Shown: piece by piece, positions 16,262-23,289 of the stretch | How the letters are laid out: each line of letters opens with the position of its first letter | Numbering within the stretch: position 1 is the first letter of the stretch | Translations under genes and position numbers: made by a program | Notes under the pieces: model-generated | Seen by the model: only the letters and a program-made list of their open reading frames with translations | Database searches by the model: none | What the model was told of the DNA's origin: nothing | Source of the DNA: Halobacteriales archaeon QS_9_67_15 | GTDB lineage: Archaea; Halobacteriota; Halobacteria; Halobacteriales; Haloarculaceae | Reading direction: 5' to 3' | DNA: 28,123 nt | Assembly (NCBI GenBank): GCA_003023165.1 | Contig: PXSD01000116.1 | Span: 1-28,123 of the forward strand

Positions 16262-17047
16262 ATGGGCGATAATATACGGACATATTTAAAAGAAATGGGA
16301 TTGTCGGAGTACGAGGTGGCCGTCTACATGGCACTACTTCGGACAGGGACGGCCACCGCCGGAACGATCGCCTCGGACGCCGATGTCCCACAGCCCAGGG
16401 TGTACGATATCTTAGAGCGACTTGAGACGAAGGGGTTTGTGATGGTCCAGCAGGGGAGACCACAGAAGTTCGGTCCCGTCGAACCGCGGCAGGCGATCAG
16501 ACAGTTCTGCGAGTTCACGCGCCGGCAACACGTCAGCCACGTCGAGGAGATACAGAGCCTCGGCGACGAGTTCATCCGGGAGTTCGACCGCTCCACCTGG
16601 CGAGATAGCTACGCCGACGTGGATATCAACTGGTCACACCCGGACAGGCACCGTGTTCTCGACCAGATGGAGGGGCTGGCGGCCGACGCTTCCTCGGAGG
16701 TGCTGCTGGTGACTACGCCCACGAGTTTCGAACGCGTCGTCAATCACCACGTCGAACGGCTCGACGACGCCGCCAGTGCCGGCGCGGATATCCGTGCTGT
16801 CGTCTCTTCGGAACGGGACCTCAAGGGGCCGGTTCAGGAGCGTGCGAGAGAGGTGATGCGGCTCCGATTCGTCGACGAGATTCACGGCCGATTCTACACG
16901 TACGACGGCGAGCGTATCCTCTTCACGTACCGAACGCCGAACACGGACGGCTTCGTCGGCGTCTCGATGACCAGTCCACATCTCTACGCGACGCTCTCGA
17001 CGATGTTCGACATGCTATGGGACAGCGCTCGGCCGCTCGTTGCGTAA
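16262..17047 (+). CDS. TrmB-type transcriptional regulator
   Basis: A 261-residue DNA-binding regulator. The N-terminal winged helix (residues 1-75) has the TrmB layout: MGLSEYEVAVYMALLRTG, the turn TIASDADVPQPRVYDILERLETKGFV, and the wing QQGRPQKFGPV. A helical linker (about 80-110) and a C-terminal effector domain (about 120-261) with VLLVTTPTSFERVV and FTYRTPNTDGFVGVSM follow. Family members sense sugars or other small molecules. Here the divergent placement makes the amine-oxidase operon the probable target, possibly with autoregulation. The ATG at 16262 fits a TATA box 28 bases upstream. It is convergent with aIF5B. Effector is unknown. Confidence 0.9.
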   Translation: MGDNIRTYLKEMGLSEYEVAVYMALLRTGTATAGTIASDADVPQPRVYDILERLETKGFVMVQQGRPQKFGPVEPRQAIRQFCEFTRRQHVSHVEEIQSLGDEFIREFDRSTWRDSYADVDINWSHPDRHRVLDQMEGLAADASSEVLLVTTPTSFERVVNHHVERLDDAASAGADIRAVVSSERDLKGPVQERAREVMRLRFVDEIHGRFYTYDGERILFTYRTPNTDGFVGVSMTSPHLYATLSTMFDMLWDSARPLVA

Positions 17048-17105
17048 GACCCTGTAGCGAGCGGTCCAGTCAACCCGGATCGGCCTCTATTAAGCACAAT
17101 ACCAA

Positions 17106-18830
17106 TTACTTCCCCCAGAAGGGGTCGCGGTTGCGTCGCTTGTCGAGGTACATGTTCAGCGTCTCGATCTCGTCGGCGGGGATGTCGTCGGTGAGCTCCT
17201 GTTCGACGGCGACGCGTTCGCCGGTCCGGGCCTCGTCGACGTCCTCGCCCTCGTCCTGGATCGATTTGAGGAGGCCGACGCGTTCGGGTTCGTCGCCCTC
17301 GAACTTCGCGACGTTGGAGTTGCGGCGGAGCGACCCGCCGAGGATCTCGACGCCGACCACGGCGGGGTCGGACTGGCGGAAGGTGTGGTCGTCGAGGATC
17401 TGGAAGCGCGCGGGCCGGGTGATGTTCTCCAGCACCTGGTCCTGCTGGGCGCGCTCGCGCTCCGCGATGAACTCCTCGTACTCCTCGACGAGGCGATAGA
17501 TGATGTCGTGCTCGAAGATGCGAACGTCCTGCTGCTCTGCGAGGTCGCTCGCGTCGTCCAGCACCTCGACGCCGAAGCCGAGGATAGTCCGGTGTTTCCC
17601 CTCGTTGGCCGTCTCGGCGACGCGCACGTCCCGCGGCGCGATGTCGCCGACCTCGGCGCGGACGATGGGGATCTCCTCCTCCTCGAGCGTGGAGGCGAGC
17701 GCCTCCAGACTACCGAGCGTGTCGGCCTTGACGACGACGCCCTCCTCCTGAGTCTGGACGGCGATGTCCGCGAGTTCCGCCTGCACTTCCTCGATGACCT
17801 CGTCCACGTCGCGGTCGCCGACGACGCGAACAGGCGCCCCGGCCATCGCGTCGTCGAGGTCCGGCGCGGCGACCTTGATGCCGTCGGCGGCCGCGACGGA
17901 GTCGACCTGCTCGAACTGGCCTTCGGTGCGGATCTCTTCGAGCGGGCGCGGTCGGAGCAGCGCGCGGACCTCGGTGATGATGGGGCTTTCGACGCCGCCG
18001 ACGACGATCCGGTCGTCCGAGCGGATCGTCCCGTCGTAGATGATGGCATCGATGGTGGCGCCGAACCCCTGCGTGTCGGCCACTTCGAGGACCGTGCCGG
18101 CGGCCGCGCCGCCGACGTCGACGGCCATCTCGTCTTTCATGTAGCGCTGGGAGAGGCCCATCATGACGGTCAGCAGGTCGGGGATCCCCTCGCCGGTCTC
18201 GGCGGAGACGGGGACGACCCCGATGTTGTTCTGGAAGTCCTGGACGCGCCAGTACATATCCGCGGAGAAGCCGTTGTCCGAGAGGTCGCCGATGAGTTCG
18301 TAGAGGTTTTCGTTGAGGTCGCGCTCAACGCGGTCGGTCTGGGCGTCGATGGTCTGTCGGGCGGGCGTGTCCGGGTTCGGGTTCCAGCCGGGGACGGTAT
18401 CGATCTTGTTCGCGGCGACGATGAACGGCGTCTGGGTGCGCGCGAGGATGTCGACCGCTTCGAGCGTCTGGGGCTGGAAGCCGTCGTTGACATCGACGAC
18501 GAGGATCGCGATGTCCGCGAGCGCGCCGCCGCGCGAGCGGAGCGTCGAGAACGAGTGGTGGCCCGGCGTGTCGATGAACAGGAGGCCGGGGAGGTCGAAG
18601 TCGGTCGGGTCGACGAGGTCGCCCGCGATCTCCGAGATGACGTCGAGCGGGACGGCCGTCGCGCCGATGTGCTGGGTGATCGCGCCGGACTCGCCCTCGG
18701 TGACCGCGGAACCGCGGATCTCGTCGAGCAGGCTCGTCTTGCCGTGGTCGACGTGGCCGAGTACGGCGACTATCGGTGTCCGGAGCGTCTCTCCGGCGGA
18801 GTCGTCGGTGTCTGGGTGTGAGTCTGCCAT
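17106..18830 (-). CDS. infB: Translation initiation factor aIF5B (IF-2)
   Basis: A 574-residue GTPase that promotes subunit joining and initiator tRNA placement. The G domain carries G1 GHVDHGKT (25-32), G3 DTPGHHSF and G4 NKID. Two beta-barrel domains, a central alpha/beta domain and a C-terminal domain follow, consistent with the archaeal/eukaryal form, which lacks the long bacterial N-terminus. It ends NRDPFWGK. The ATG at 18830 has AGGTGAT just before it, and CTTATCC (18878-18884) is a TATA candidate giving a leader of about 25 bases. It lies near the Nob1 gene, whose product acts on the same pre-ribosomal particle in yeast. Assignment is secure. Confidence 0.97.
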   Translation of the reverse strand: MADSHPDTDDSAGETLRTPIVAVLGHVDHGKTSLLDEIRGSAVTEGESGAITQHIGATAVPLDVISEIAGDLVDPTDFDLPGLLFIDTPGHHSFSTLRSRGGALADIAILVVDVNDGFQPQTLEAVDILARTQTPFIVAANKIDTVPGWNPNPDTPARQTIDAQTDRVERDLNENLYELIGDLSDNGFSADMYWRVQDFQNNIGVVPVSAETGEGIPDLLTVMMGLSQRYMKDEMAVDVGGAAAGTVLEVADTQGFGATIDAIIYDGTIRSDDRIVVGGVESPIITEVRALLRPRPLEEIRTEGQFEQVDSVAAADGIKVAAPDLDDAMAGAPVRVVGDRDVDEVIEEVQAELADIAVQTQEEGVVVKADTLGSLEALASTLEEEEIPIVRAEVGDIAPRDVRVAETANEGKHRTILGFGVEVLDDASDLAEQQDVRIFEHDIIYRLVEEYEEFIAERERAQQDQVLENITRPARFQILDDHTFRQSDPAVVGVEILGGSLRRNSNVAKFEGDEPERVGLLKSIQDEGEDVDEARTGERVAVEQELTDDIPADEIETLNMYLDKRRNRDPFWGK

Positions 18831-18877
18831 CGTATCACCTGCAGAAGTTCAGTTGTCTATGATCAGCCAGCCACGCC

Positions 18878-18884
18878 GGATAAG
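18878..18884 (-). promoter_or_regulatory. TATA box of infB
   Basis: CTTATCC on the minus strand lies about 50 bases before the ATG at 18830. It would start a short leader carrying the AGGTGAT ribosome-binding site at 18834-18840. This gene thus appears to be leadered, unlike most here. Confidence 0.45.
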
Positions 18885-18935
18885 TGCATTCATCTCCCGC
18901 GTGGCCGTCCCGCTCGAAGGGCGTTCCCGCGGGAA

Positions 18936-19493
18936 CTACCCGGTCTCCGTGACCGTGAACGACCCGACCATGCCCGCGCTCCGGTGGGGGTTGCAGTAGT
19001 ACTCGTACTCGCCCGCGACCTCGAGGGTGTGCGAGAACTCGTAGCCCTCGTCGTAGCGGTCCCCCTCGCCGCCCGGCGTCCCGGAGAAGTCCGAGCCGCT
19101 CGGTGTCGAGTCGGGGACGACGTTGTGGCCCGAACTGTGCCAGACCCAGACGACGGTCTCGCCCCTCGAAACCTCGAAGGAGTCGGGCGCGAACGCGAGC
19201 GCGCCGTCGGCGACGTCGACGACCTGTGCGGCCTGCCGCGGCGTCGGCGAGGGTGTCGGCGTGGCCGTCGGTGTGGACGTCTCGGTCGGTGTCGCGTCCG
19301 GGTCGGGCGTGGTCGTCGGCGTCGCATCAGGCGTGGGCGTGTCCTCGGGTTCGGACGTTTCGAGCGGTTCGGTCGTCGCCATCGCCTCGGTGGACGTCGG
19401 CGACGGGGTCGGCTCGCCGTCGCCCTGTCCACACCCGGCCACGGCCGCGGCGAGCGCCGCGCCGCTCAGTCGGAGGTAGCGTCGGCGTTCCAT
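18936..19493 (-). CDS. Halocyanin-like blue copper lipoprotein
   Basis: A 185-residue membrane-anchored electron carrier. The N-terminus MERRRYLRLSGAALAAAVAGC is a twin-arginine type signal (RRRYL) with a lipobox ending at Cys21, so it is exported folded and lipid-anchored. Residues about 28-86 form a low-complexity Thr/Pro/Asp/Glu linker made of PTPTPT-like repeats. The plastocyanin domain (about 90-183) has copper ligands His123 (SSGHNVV), Cys167 and His170 (YYCNPH) and Met175 (SAGM). The ATG at 19493 has a TATA-like TTTATCAG about 27 bases upstream. It could pass electrons to a terminal oxidase; the specific partner is unknown. Transcribed divergently from the PRC-barrel gene. Confidence 0.93.
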   Translation of the reverse strand: MERRRYLRLSGAALAAAVAGCGQGDGEPTPSPTSTEAMATTEPLETSEPEDTPTPDATPTTTPDPDATPTETSTPTATPTPSPTPRQAAQVVDVADGALAFAPDSFEVSRGETVVWVWHSSGHNVVPDSTPSGSDFSGTPGGEGDRYDEGYEFSHTLEVAGEYEYYCNPHRSAGMVGSFTVTETG

Positions 19494-19514
19494 GACGGGT
19501 TATTGGTCCGACAT

Positions 19515-19523
19515 CTGATAAAC
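19515..19523 (-). promoter_or_regulatory. TATA box of the halocyanin-like gene
   Basis: GTTTATCAG on the minus strand is centred about 26-27 bases before the ATG at 19493, suiting a leaderless transcript. It is divergent from the TATA box at 19577-19585. Confidence 0.55.
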
Positions 19524-19576
19524 CCACGGAGAGGGGGCGCTGGCTCCTGTCACGCGGTCGTCAGACGTCCCCGTGG

Positions 19577-19585
19577 CGTTTATAG
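19577..19585 (+). promoter_or_regulatory. TATA box of the PRC-barrel/nob1 operon
   Basis: CGTTTATAG is centred about 28 bases before the ATG at 19609, which supports that start over an in-frame GTG at 19573, a codon that would lie upstream of the predicted transcription start. Confidence 0.6.
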
Positions 19586-19608
19586 GGCCAGACTCGGTAC
19601 TCGGTGGT

Positions 19609-19848
19609 ATGGCCGAGATACTCGCCGAGAACCTCTCCGGCAAGGCCGTCACCGGCAGCGACGGCGCCGAGATAGGGATGCTGTACAACATCACGATGGA
19701 CCTCGAGACGGGCCGACTCCGCAACCTCGTCATCGACCCCAATGAGCACCTCGATAACACGCAGTTCGAAGTCAACGAGCAGGGACACCTCCTCGTGCCC
19801 GTCGACCGCGTGCAGGCAGTCAAAGACCACATGATCGTCCAGCGTTAA
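19609..19848 (+). CDS. PRC-barrel domain protein
   Basis: A 79-residue single PRC-barrel domain. It has an initial ILAENLSGKAVTGSDGAEIG strand pair, the conserved LYNITMDLETGRLRNLVIDP segment and a closing VPVDRVQAVKDHMIVQR. Such domains occur in RimM, where they bind ribosomal protein or pre-rRNA complexes, and as stand-alone proteins in archaea. It is directly joined to nob1: the TAA at 19846-19848 is followed at once by the ATG of nob1, with no bases between. That coupling suggests a role in small-subunit rRNA maturation, which is inference. The start follows a TATA box at the right distance. Confidence 0.9.
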   Translation: MAEILAENLSGKAVTGSDGAEIGMLYNITMDLETGRLRNLVIDPNEHLDNTQFEVNEQGHLLVPVDRVQAVKDHMIVQR

Positions 19849-20313
19849 ATGTACGTCCTCGACGCGTCTGCTTTTATCAACGAGTATCACACGACCGAAC
19901 AACAAGCGACGGTCCCCATGGTCCGGGAGGAGCTCGAAGACGAGAGCGCCTACCGCTACGACGCCATGGAGGGGTCGGGCATGCACATCCACATCCCCGA
20001 CGAGGAGACGGTCGAGCGCATCGAGCGCGCCGCCCGCGAGACGGGCGACCTCGAGACGCTCTCCGAGACCGACATCAGGCTGGTCGCCGTCGCCTTCGAG
20101 CTCGACGGTCGCCTCGTCACCGACGACTACGCCATGCAGAACGTCGCCGAGAAGCTGGAGGTCGCCGTCGAACTCATCGCTCGCGAGGGGATCAGCGAGC
20201 AACGGGACTGGCTGTTCCAGTGTGCGGGCTGTGGCCGCGAGTTCGACGAGAACCACGACCGCTGTCCGATCTGTGGCAGCGATCTCACGCGGAAGAACCC
20301 CTCGAGCGCGTAG
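19849..20313 (+). CDS. nob1: rRNA maturation endonuclease Nob1
   Basis: A 154-residue PIN-domain endonuclease that trims the 3' end of 16S-type rRNA. The PIN domain (about 1-110) has catalytic acids Asp5 (YVLDASAFI), Asp75 (LSETDIRLVA) and Asp92/Asp93 (LVTDDYAM), with an additional Glu near 27-28 in the expected region. A C-terminal zinc ribbon (about 122-146) has Cys125-Cys128 (CAGC) and Cys139-Cys142 (CPIC). Domain order and length match archaeal Nob1. The ATG at 19849 abuts the stop of the PRC-barrel gene, so the two are translationally linked. Assignment is strong; cleavage at the 16S end is by family knowledge. Confidence 0.94.
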   Translation: MYVLDASAFINEYHTTEQQATVPMVREELEDESAYRYDAMEGSGMHIHIPDEETVERIERAARETGDLETLSETDIRLVAVAFELDGRLVTDDYAMQNVAEKLEVAVELIAREGISEQRDWLFQCAGCGREFDENHDRCPICGSDLTRKNPSSA

Positions 20314-20367
20314 CCCGACTGCGGCGATAGCAGACGCTGGACGGCGCGCTCCCCCCGTCCCCACCCG

Positions 20368-20514
20368 CTATGGCGCGTGTTCTTCCAGTTGGTCGAGCCC
20401 GGTGTCGACGAGCTGCCGGATCACTTCCTCCTCCGTGAGGTCGTTCTTCCGAGCGATCGCCCTGATCTCCCGGGCGCGGTCATCGTCGTAGACGACCGTG
20501 TAGCGGGTCGGCAT
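20368..20514 (-). CDS. Small ribbon-helix-helix-like protein
   Basis: A 48-residue protein, MPTRYTVVYDDDRAREIRAI onward, ending QLEEHAP. The pattern, a short N-terminal strand (RYTVVYD) then helix (RAREIRAIARKN), the turn LTEEE and a second helix (EVIRQLVDTGLDQLEE), matches ribbon-helix-helix DNA-binding domains of the CopG/MetJ type. Such proteins act as dimeric repressors, some as antitoxins, but no toxin gene is beside it. It has a TATA-like TTATTAAG on the minus strand (20540-20547) about 29 bases before the ATG, with AAGGGGT close to the start. It reads toward nob1, convergent. Call rests on predicted fold, not on a known relative. Confidence 0.72.
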   Translation of the reverse strand: MPTRYTVVYDDDRAREIRAIARKNDLTEEEVIRQLVDTGLDQLEEHAP

Positions 20515-20539
20515 ACCCCTTGAGTTACCCGCCACTATG

Positions 20540-20547
20540 CTTAATAA
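20540..20547 (-). promoter_or_regulatory. TATA box of the small RHH-like gene
   Basis: TTATTAAG on the minus strand is centred about 29 bases before the ATG at 20514. It supports the gene being real and transcribed. Confidence 0.5.
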
Positions 20548-20601
20548 CCCGTCAGACGGTCGTCGGACGGCCGCTGTCGGCCGAAATTTCGGGTCATACG
20601 G

Positions 20602-20671
20602 ATTGCTGTAACTGTTTACCGGTACGACCGTCCGTCGTCGTGTGGTCGGTCTGGAAATGACTTACAGCAAT
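20602..20671. repeat. Inverted-repeat element, MITE-like
   Basis: ATTGCTGTAA (20602-20611) and TTACAGCAAT (20662-20671) are perfect 10-base inverted repeats bounding a 70-base element. Inside, CCGGTACGACC and GGTCGGTCTGG also pair in 8 of 11 positions, so the whole can fold into a long hairpin. The right arm touches the stop codon (20672-20674) of the CPBP protease gene. It may be a small non-autonomous mobile element, a terminator for the protease gene, or both. I see no target-site duplication. Confidence 0.65.
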
Positions 20672-21436
20672 TTAGACGCCGAGGAGTCCGGTCGCCTCCG
20701 CGTACTGGCTGACGAAACTGAACGCGTTCCAGCAACCGTGGACGAGTATCGGCACCGCGAGGTTCTCAGTCACCTCGTAGAGCGTCCCGAGGACGACACC
20801 GAGCACCGCGATGACCGCGAGTTTCGGCCCGATACTGCCGTCCGATCCGAGGAGCGCGAAGTAGTGGGGCGCGCCGAAGAGGACACTCGCGAACAGGACG
20901 GCGGGAACGGCACCGTACGCCCGGCGGAACAGTCCCTGCACGAGGCCGCGAAACAGCAGCTCCTCGGCGGGTGCGACGAACAGGAGCGTGATGGGGATCA
21001 GGTAGAGGAACCGGACCGGGTCCTGTTGCCCCTGTGTGATGACCTGATTGGTCGCGGTGTCGACGCCGATGGACTGGAGAGCGGCCGTGAGCGCGGCCGC
21101 GACGGCGAACAGCCCGACGAACCCGGCGACGACCCACGCCGCGTCGCGCAGCGACGGCACGTCGGCCGAAAACAGGTCGTCGCCGCGCTCGAACTGGATG
21201 TAGAACCCGATGACGGCGAAGAAACCGACGAACTGCGTCGCCGTCAGGACGGCGTAAGGCAGCGGCGGGAGCGACGCCGTGTCCTCGACCGCGTAGCCCG
21301 CGGCCTGGAAGAGCGACCCGGCGCTGAGATACAGCAGCGTCCCGAAGACGAACGCCGCGACGACCAGCCCGACCGAGTGCACCACGCTCCTGAGGCGCGT
21401 CCGCGTATCGGCGACGCGATAGTACTCCGTCTCCAT
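20672..21436 (-). CDS. CPBP family intramembrane metalloprotease
   Basis: A 254-residue membrane protein with about seven to eight helices. It carries the CPBP (CAAX protease and bacteriocin-processing) motifs: Glu158-Glu159 with Arg163 (APAEELLFRG), His191 (FGAPHYFALL) and His233 with Asn237 (LVHGCWNAF). These give a glutamate/histidine active site in the membrane. Family members cleave prenylated or membrane substrates, or act in self-immunity; the substrate here is unknown. The ATG at 21436 is the first in frame; a weak CGCTAATCGG TATA-like stretch lies about 20-25 bases upstream. A structured inverted repeat touches its stop codon. Confidence 0.9.
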   Translation of the reverse strand: METEYYRVADTRTRLRSVVHSVGLVVAAFVFGTLLYLSAGSLFQAAGYAVEDTASLPPLPYAVLTATQFVGFFAVIGFYIQFERGDDLFSADVPSLRDAAWVVAGFVGLFAVAAALTAALQSIGVDTATNQVITQGQQDPVRFLYLIPITLLFVAPAEELLFRGLVQGLFRRAYGAVPAVLFASVLFGAPHYFALLGSDGSIGPKLAVIAVLGVVLGTLYEVTENLAVPILVHGCWNAFSFVSQYAEATGLLGV

Positions 21437-21519
21437 CTGAGTGCCCGCCGATTAGCGTCCCACGGGTTTGACTGCACCGGTCTGCACGGGCGGGCGAGCG
21501 TCCGGCGACCGCGACCTCG

Positions 21520-22815
21520 CTACTCGACGACCAGTTTCGTCTTCTCGCGGACCGCCTCGGCCTCCGCGAAGTCGCCCCCGTCGAGCAGGCCGCGCGCGGC
21601 GTTCTTGCCCCACTCGACCGCCGGCTGCGTGAACGTCTCCACGCCGTAGAGTTCGCCCGCGAGGATACAGGCCGCCTCCACGTCGAAGAGCAGTCGCCCG
21701 ACGCTTTCTGCGTCCATCCGGTCGAGTTCCACCCGAACCGAGGGGCGGTCGGCGGCAGCGAGGCTCGCCTCGGTCGCCTCGAACTCCGCGTCCAGCAGCG
21801 TCCCGAGGTCCTGTCCGCCGAGGTATTCGAAGTCTGCGACATCGGTCTCGGGGATCGGACAGTCCGGACGTTCGCGGGGGCGGACGACGGTGACGAGTTT
21901 GTCGCGCGGCCCGGCGCGGTAGAGCTGGAGCTGGGAGTGCTGGTCGGTCGCACCGAGCGCGCGGACGGGCGTCTGTCCGCCGCCGCCCTTGCCGAGGCTC
22001 TCCGCCCAGAGCTGTGCGAACCACTCCGCGAACGACTCCAGCCCCTCGACGTAGGGCATCATCGCGTTCACGCTCGCGCCGCGTTCGTCGAGCGCGTAGG
22101 CGACCGCACCGTAGGCGTAGGCCGGGCAGTCGTACAGCGAGTCCGAGAGCGCGTCGGCGCCCGCCCGTCCGCCGGCCAGCAGGCCGTCGAGGTCGACGTC
22201 CATCATCGCCGCGGGGACGAGACCGACCGTCGAGAGCGCGGAGAAGCGACCCGGGACGCCGTCGGGTACGTCGAGCGCCGGCAGGCCCTCGGACTCGGCG
22301 AGGTCGCGGAGCGGTCCCGATTCGCCGGTGGTGACGACCGTCTGGTCGGCCCAGTCGACGCCGGCCGCGTCCATTGCGTCGCGGACGACGAGGAAGTTCG
22401 CGAGCGTCTCGGCGGTCGTCCCCGACCGCGAGACGACGTGGACGACCGTCTCCGCCAGCGGCAGGTCGTCGAGCAAGCGGTCGACGTGCGCCGGGTCGAC
22501 GTTGTCCAGCGCGTAGTGGTCGATGGGGGAGTCGCTCGCGAGCGCTTCGGTGATAGTGACCGCGCCCAGCGCGCTTCCGCCGATGCCGACGGTCAGGACC
22601 GCCTCGGGGTCGAACCCCTCGACCGCGGCCTCGATCTTATCCGCGTCTGTGCGTTCGGGGAGGTTCAGCGCGGCGTAGCCGAACTCGTCGTCTGCCATTC
22701 CGTTCGCGATCCGGTCGCGGGCGTCTGCCACGCGCTCGTCGAGGGCGTCGAGGGCGTCCCGCGTGATGCCGGGGTCGGCCTCGCTCGCCAGCGCGTTCCC
22801 GATGTCTACTCGCAT
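21520..22815 (-). CDS. pgi: Glucose-6-phosphate isomerase
   Basis: Interconverts glucose-6-phosphate and fructose-6-phosphate, used by haloarchaea in gluconeogenesis and sugar breakdown. The 431-residue protein has the two SIS domains of the classical isomerase. The phosphate-binding stretch is VGIGGSALGAVTIT (about 97-110); HVVSRSGTTAETLANF (151-166) follows, then GGGGQTPVRALGATDQHSQLQLY near 276-298 with the conserved QHSQLQ. A C-terminal EWGKNAARGLL segment is present. Length and motifs match the bacterial-type Pgi found in haloarchaea, not the cupin form of Pyrococcus. The ATG at 22815 has a TATA-like GCATATC 28 bases upstream and a perfect palindrome between the two. Confidence 0.96.
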   Translation of the reverse strand: MRVDIGNALASEADPGITRDALDALDERVADARDRIANGMADDEFGYAALNLPERTDADKIEAAVEGFDPEAVLTVGIGGSALGAVTITEALASDSPIDHYALDNVDPAHVDRLLDDLPLAETVVHVVSRSGTTAETLANFLVVRDAMDAAGVDWADQTVVTTGESGPLRDLAESEGLPALDVPDGVPGRFSALSTVGLVPAAMMDVDLDGLLAGGRAGADALSDSLYDCPAYAYGAVAYALDERGASVNAMMPYVEGLESFAEWFAQLWAESLGKGGGGQTPVRALGATDQHSQLQLYRAGPRDKLVTVVRPRERPDCPIPETDVADFEYLGGQDLGTLLDAEFEATEASLAAADRPSVRVELDRMDAESVGRLLFDVEAACILAGELYGVETFTQPAVEWGKNAARGLLDGGDFAEAEAVREKTKLVVE

Positions 22816-22832
22816 AGTTCGACAGTCGAACT
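22816..22832. promoter_or_regulatory. Palindromic operator candidate of pgi
   Basis: AGTTCGAC-A-GTCGAACT is a perfect 8-1-8 palindrome lying directly before the pgi ATG. It covers the predicted transcription start, where a bound regulator would block initiation. No known regulator site is matched. Confidence 0.55.
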
Positions 22833-22837
22833 GACGT

Positions 22838-22847
22838 GTGATATGCC
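22838..22847 (-). promoter_or_regulatory. TATA box of pgi
   Basis: GCATATCACA on the minus strand is centred about 28 bases before the ATG at 22815, consistent with a leaderless transcript starting within or next to the palindrome at 22816-22832. Confidence 0.5.
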
Positions 22848-23289
22848 TGTCTTACCGCCGAAGTGCGGGCGTGGAGTTCCGGGTCAGTAGCGGTGCGTCC
22901 GTCAGTACAGCTAAGAGCGGGAACGGCGTAAGGGTCCGCGCGTTTCTGCTGTTGCCACGTCCTGTGCGGGTGGGACTGAAAGGGACGACCCGTTCGACGA
23001 AGTGCGACGACGCAAGCACTGGAGCGAGCGATGCGAGACCGAAGGGAGGTCTCGATACAGACGGCGACCGACGGGAGCCGTGAGCGAGCGAAGCGCGTGG
23101 TACGAGAGAGCGAAGCTCTCTCGTCATCTAGAAATCTCCGATTTTCGGCGACAGCGAGGCGCGCGAGTCGAACGGGTCGGGGCTTTCACGCCGTTCGCGG
23201 TCCCCCTCTCAGTCACTCCAGCAGAAACAGACACGGCTCTTCGACGGCGAACGGGTGGTTTATTCCCGACCGAGCCGAAGCGTCGGCAG
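22848..23289. repeat. Intergenic hairpin array between pgi and the membrane-protein gene
   Basis: No credible gene lies here. It holds successive perfect hairpins: AGTGC/GCACT (23001-23020), GAGACC/GGTCTC (23035-23053), ACGGC/GCCGT (23061-23081) and the 10-base stem ACGAGAGAGC/GCTCTCTCGT with a GAA loop (23102-23124). GCGAAGC, a notably stable DNA mini-hairpin sequence, occurs at 23088-23094 and 23110-23116. Near the right end GTTTATTC (23258-23265) is the TATA candidate of the next gene. Confidence 0.6.
23258..23265 (+). promoter_or_regulatory. TATA box of the 23290 membrane-protein gene
   Basis: GTTTATTC is centred about 28-29 bases before the ATG at 23290, appropriate for a leaderless transcript. 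Confidence 0.55.
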
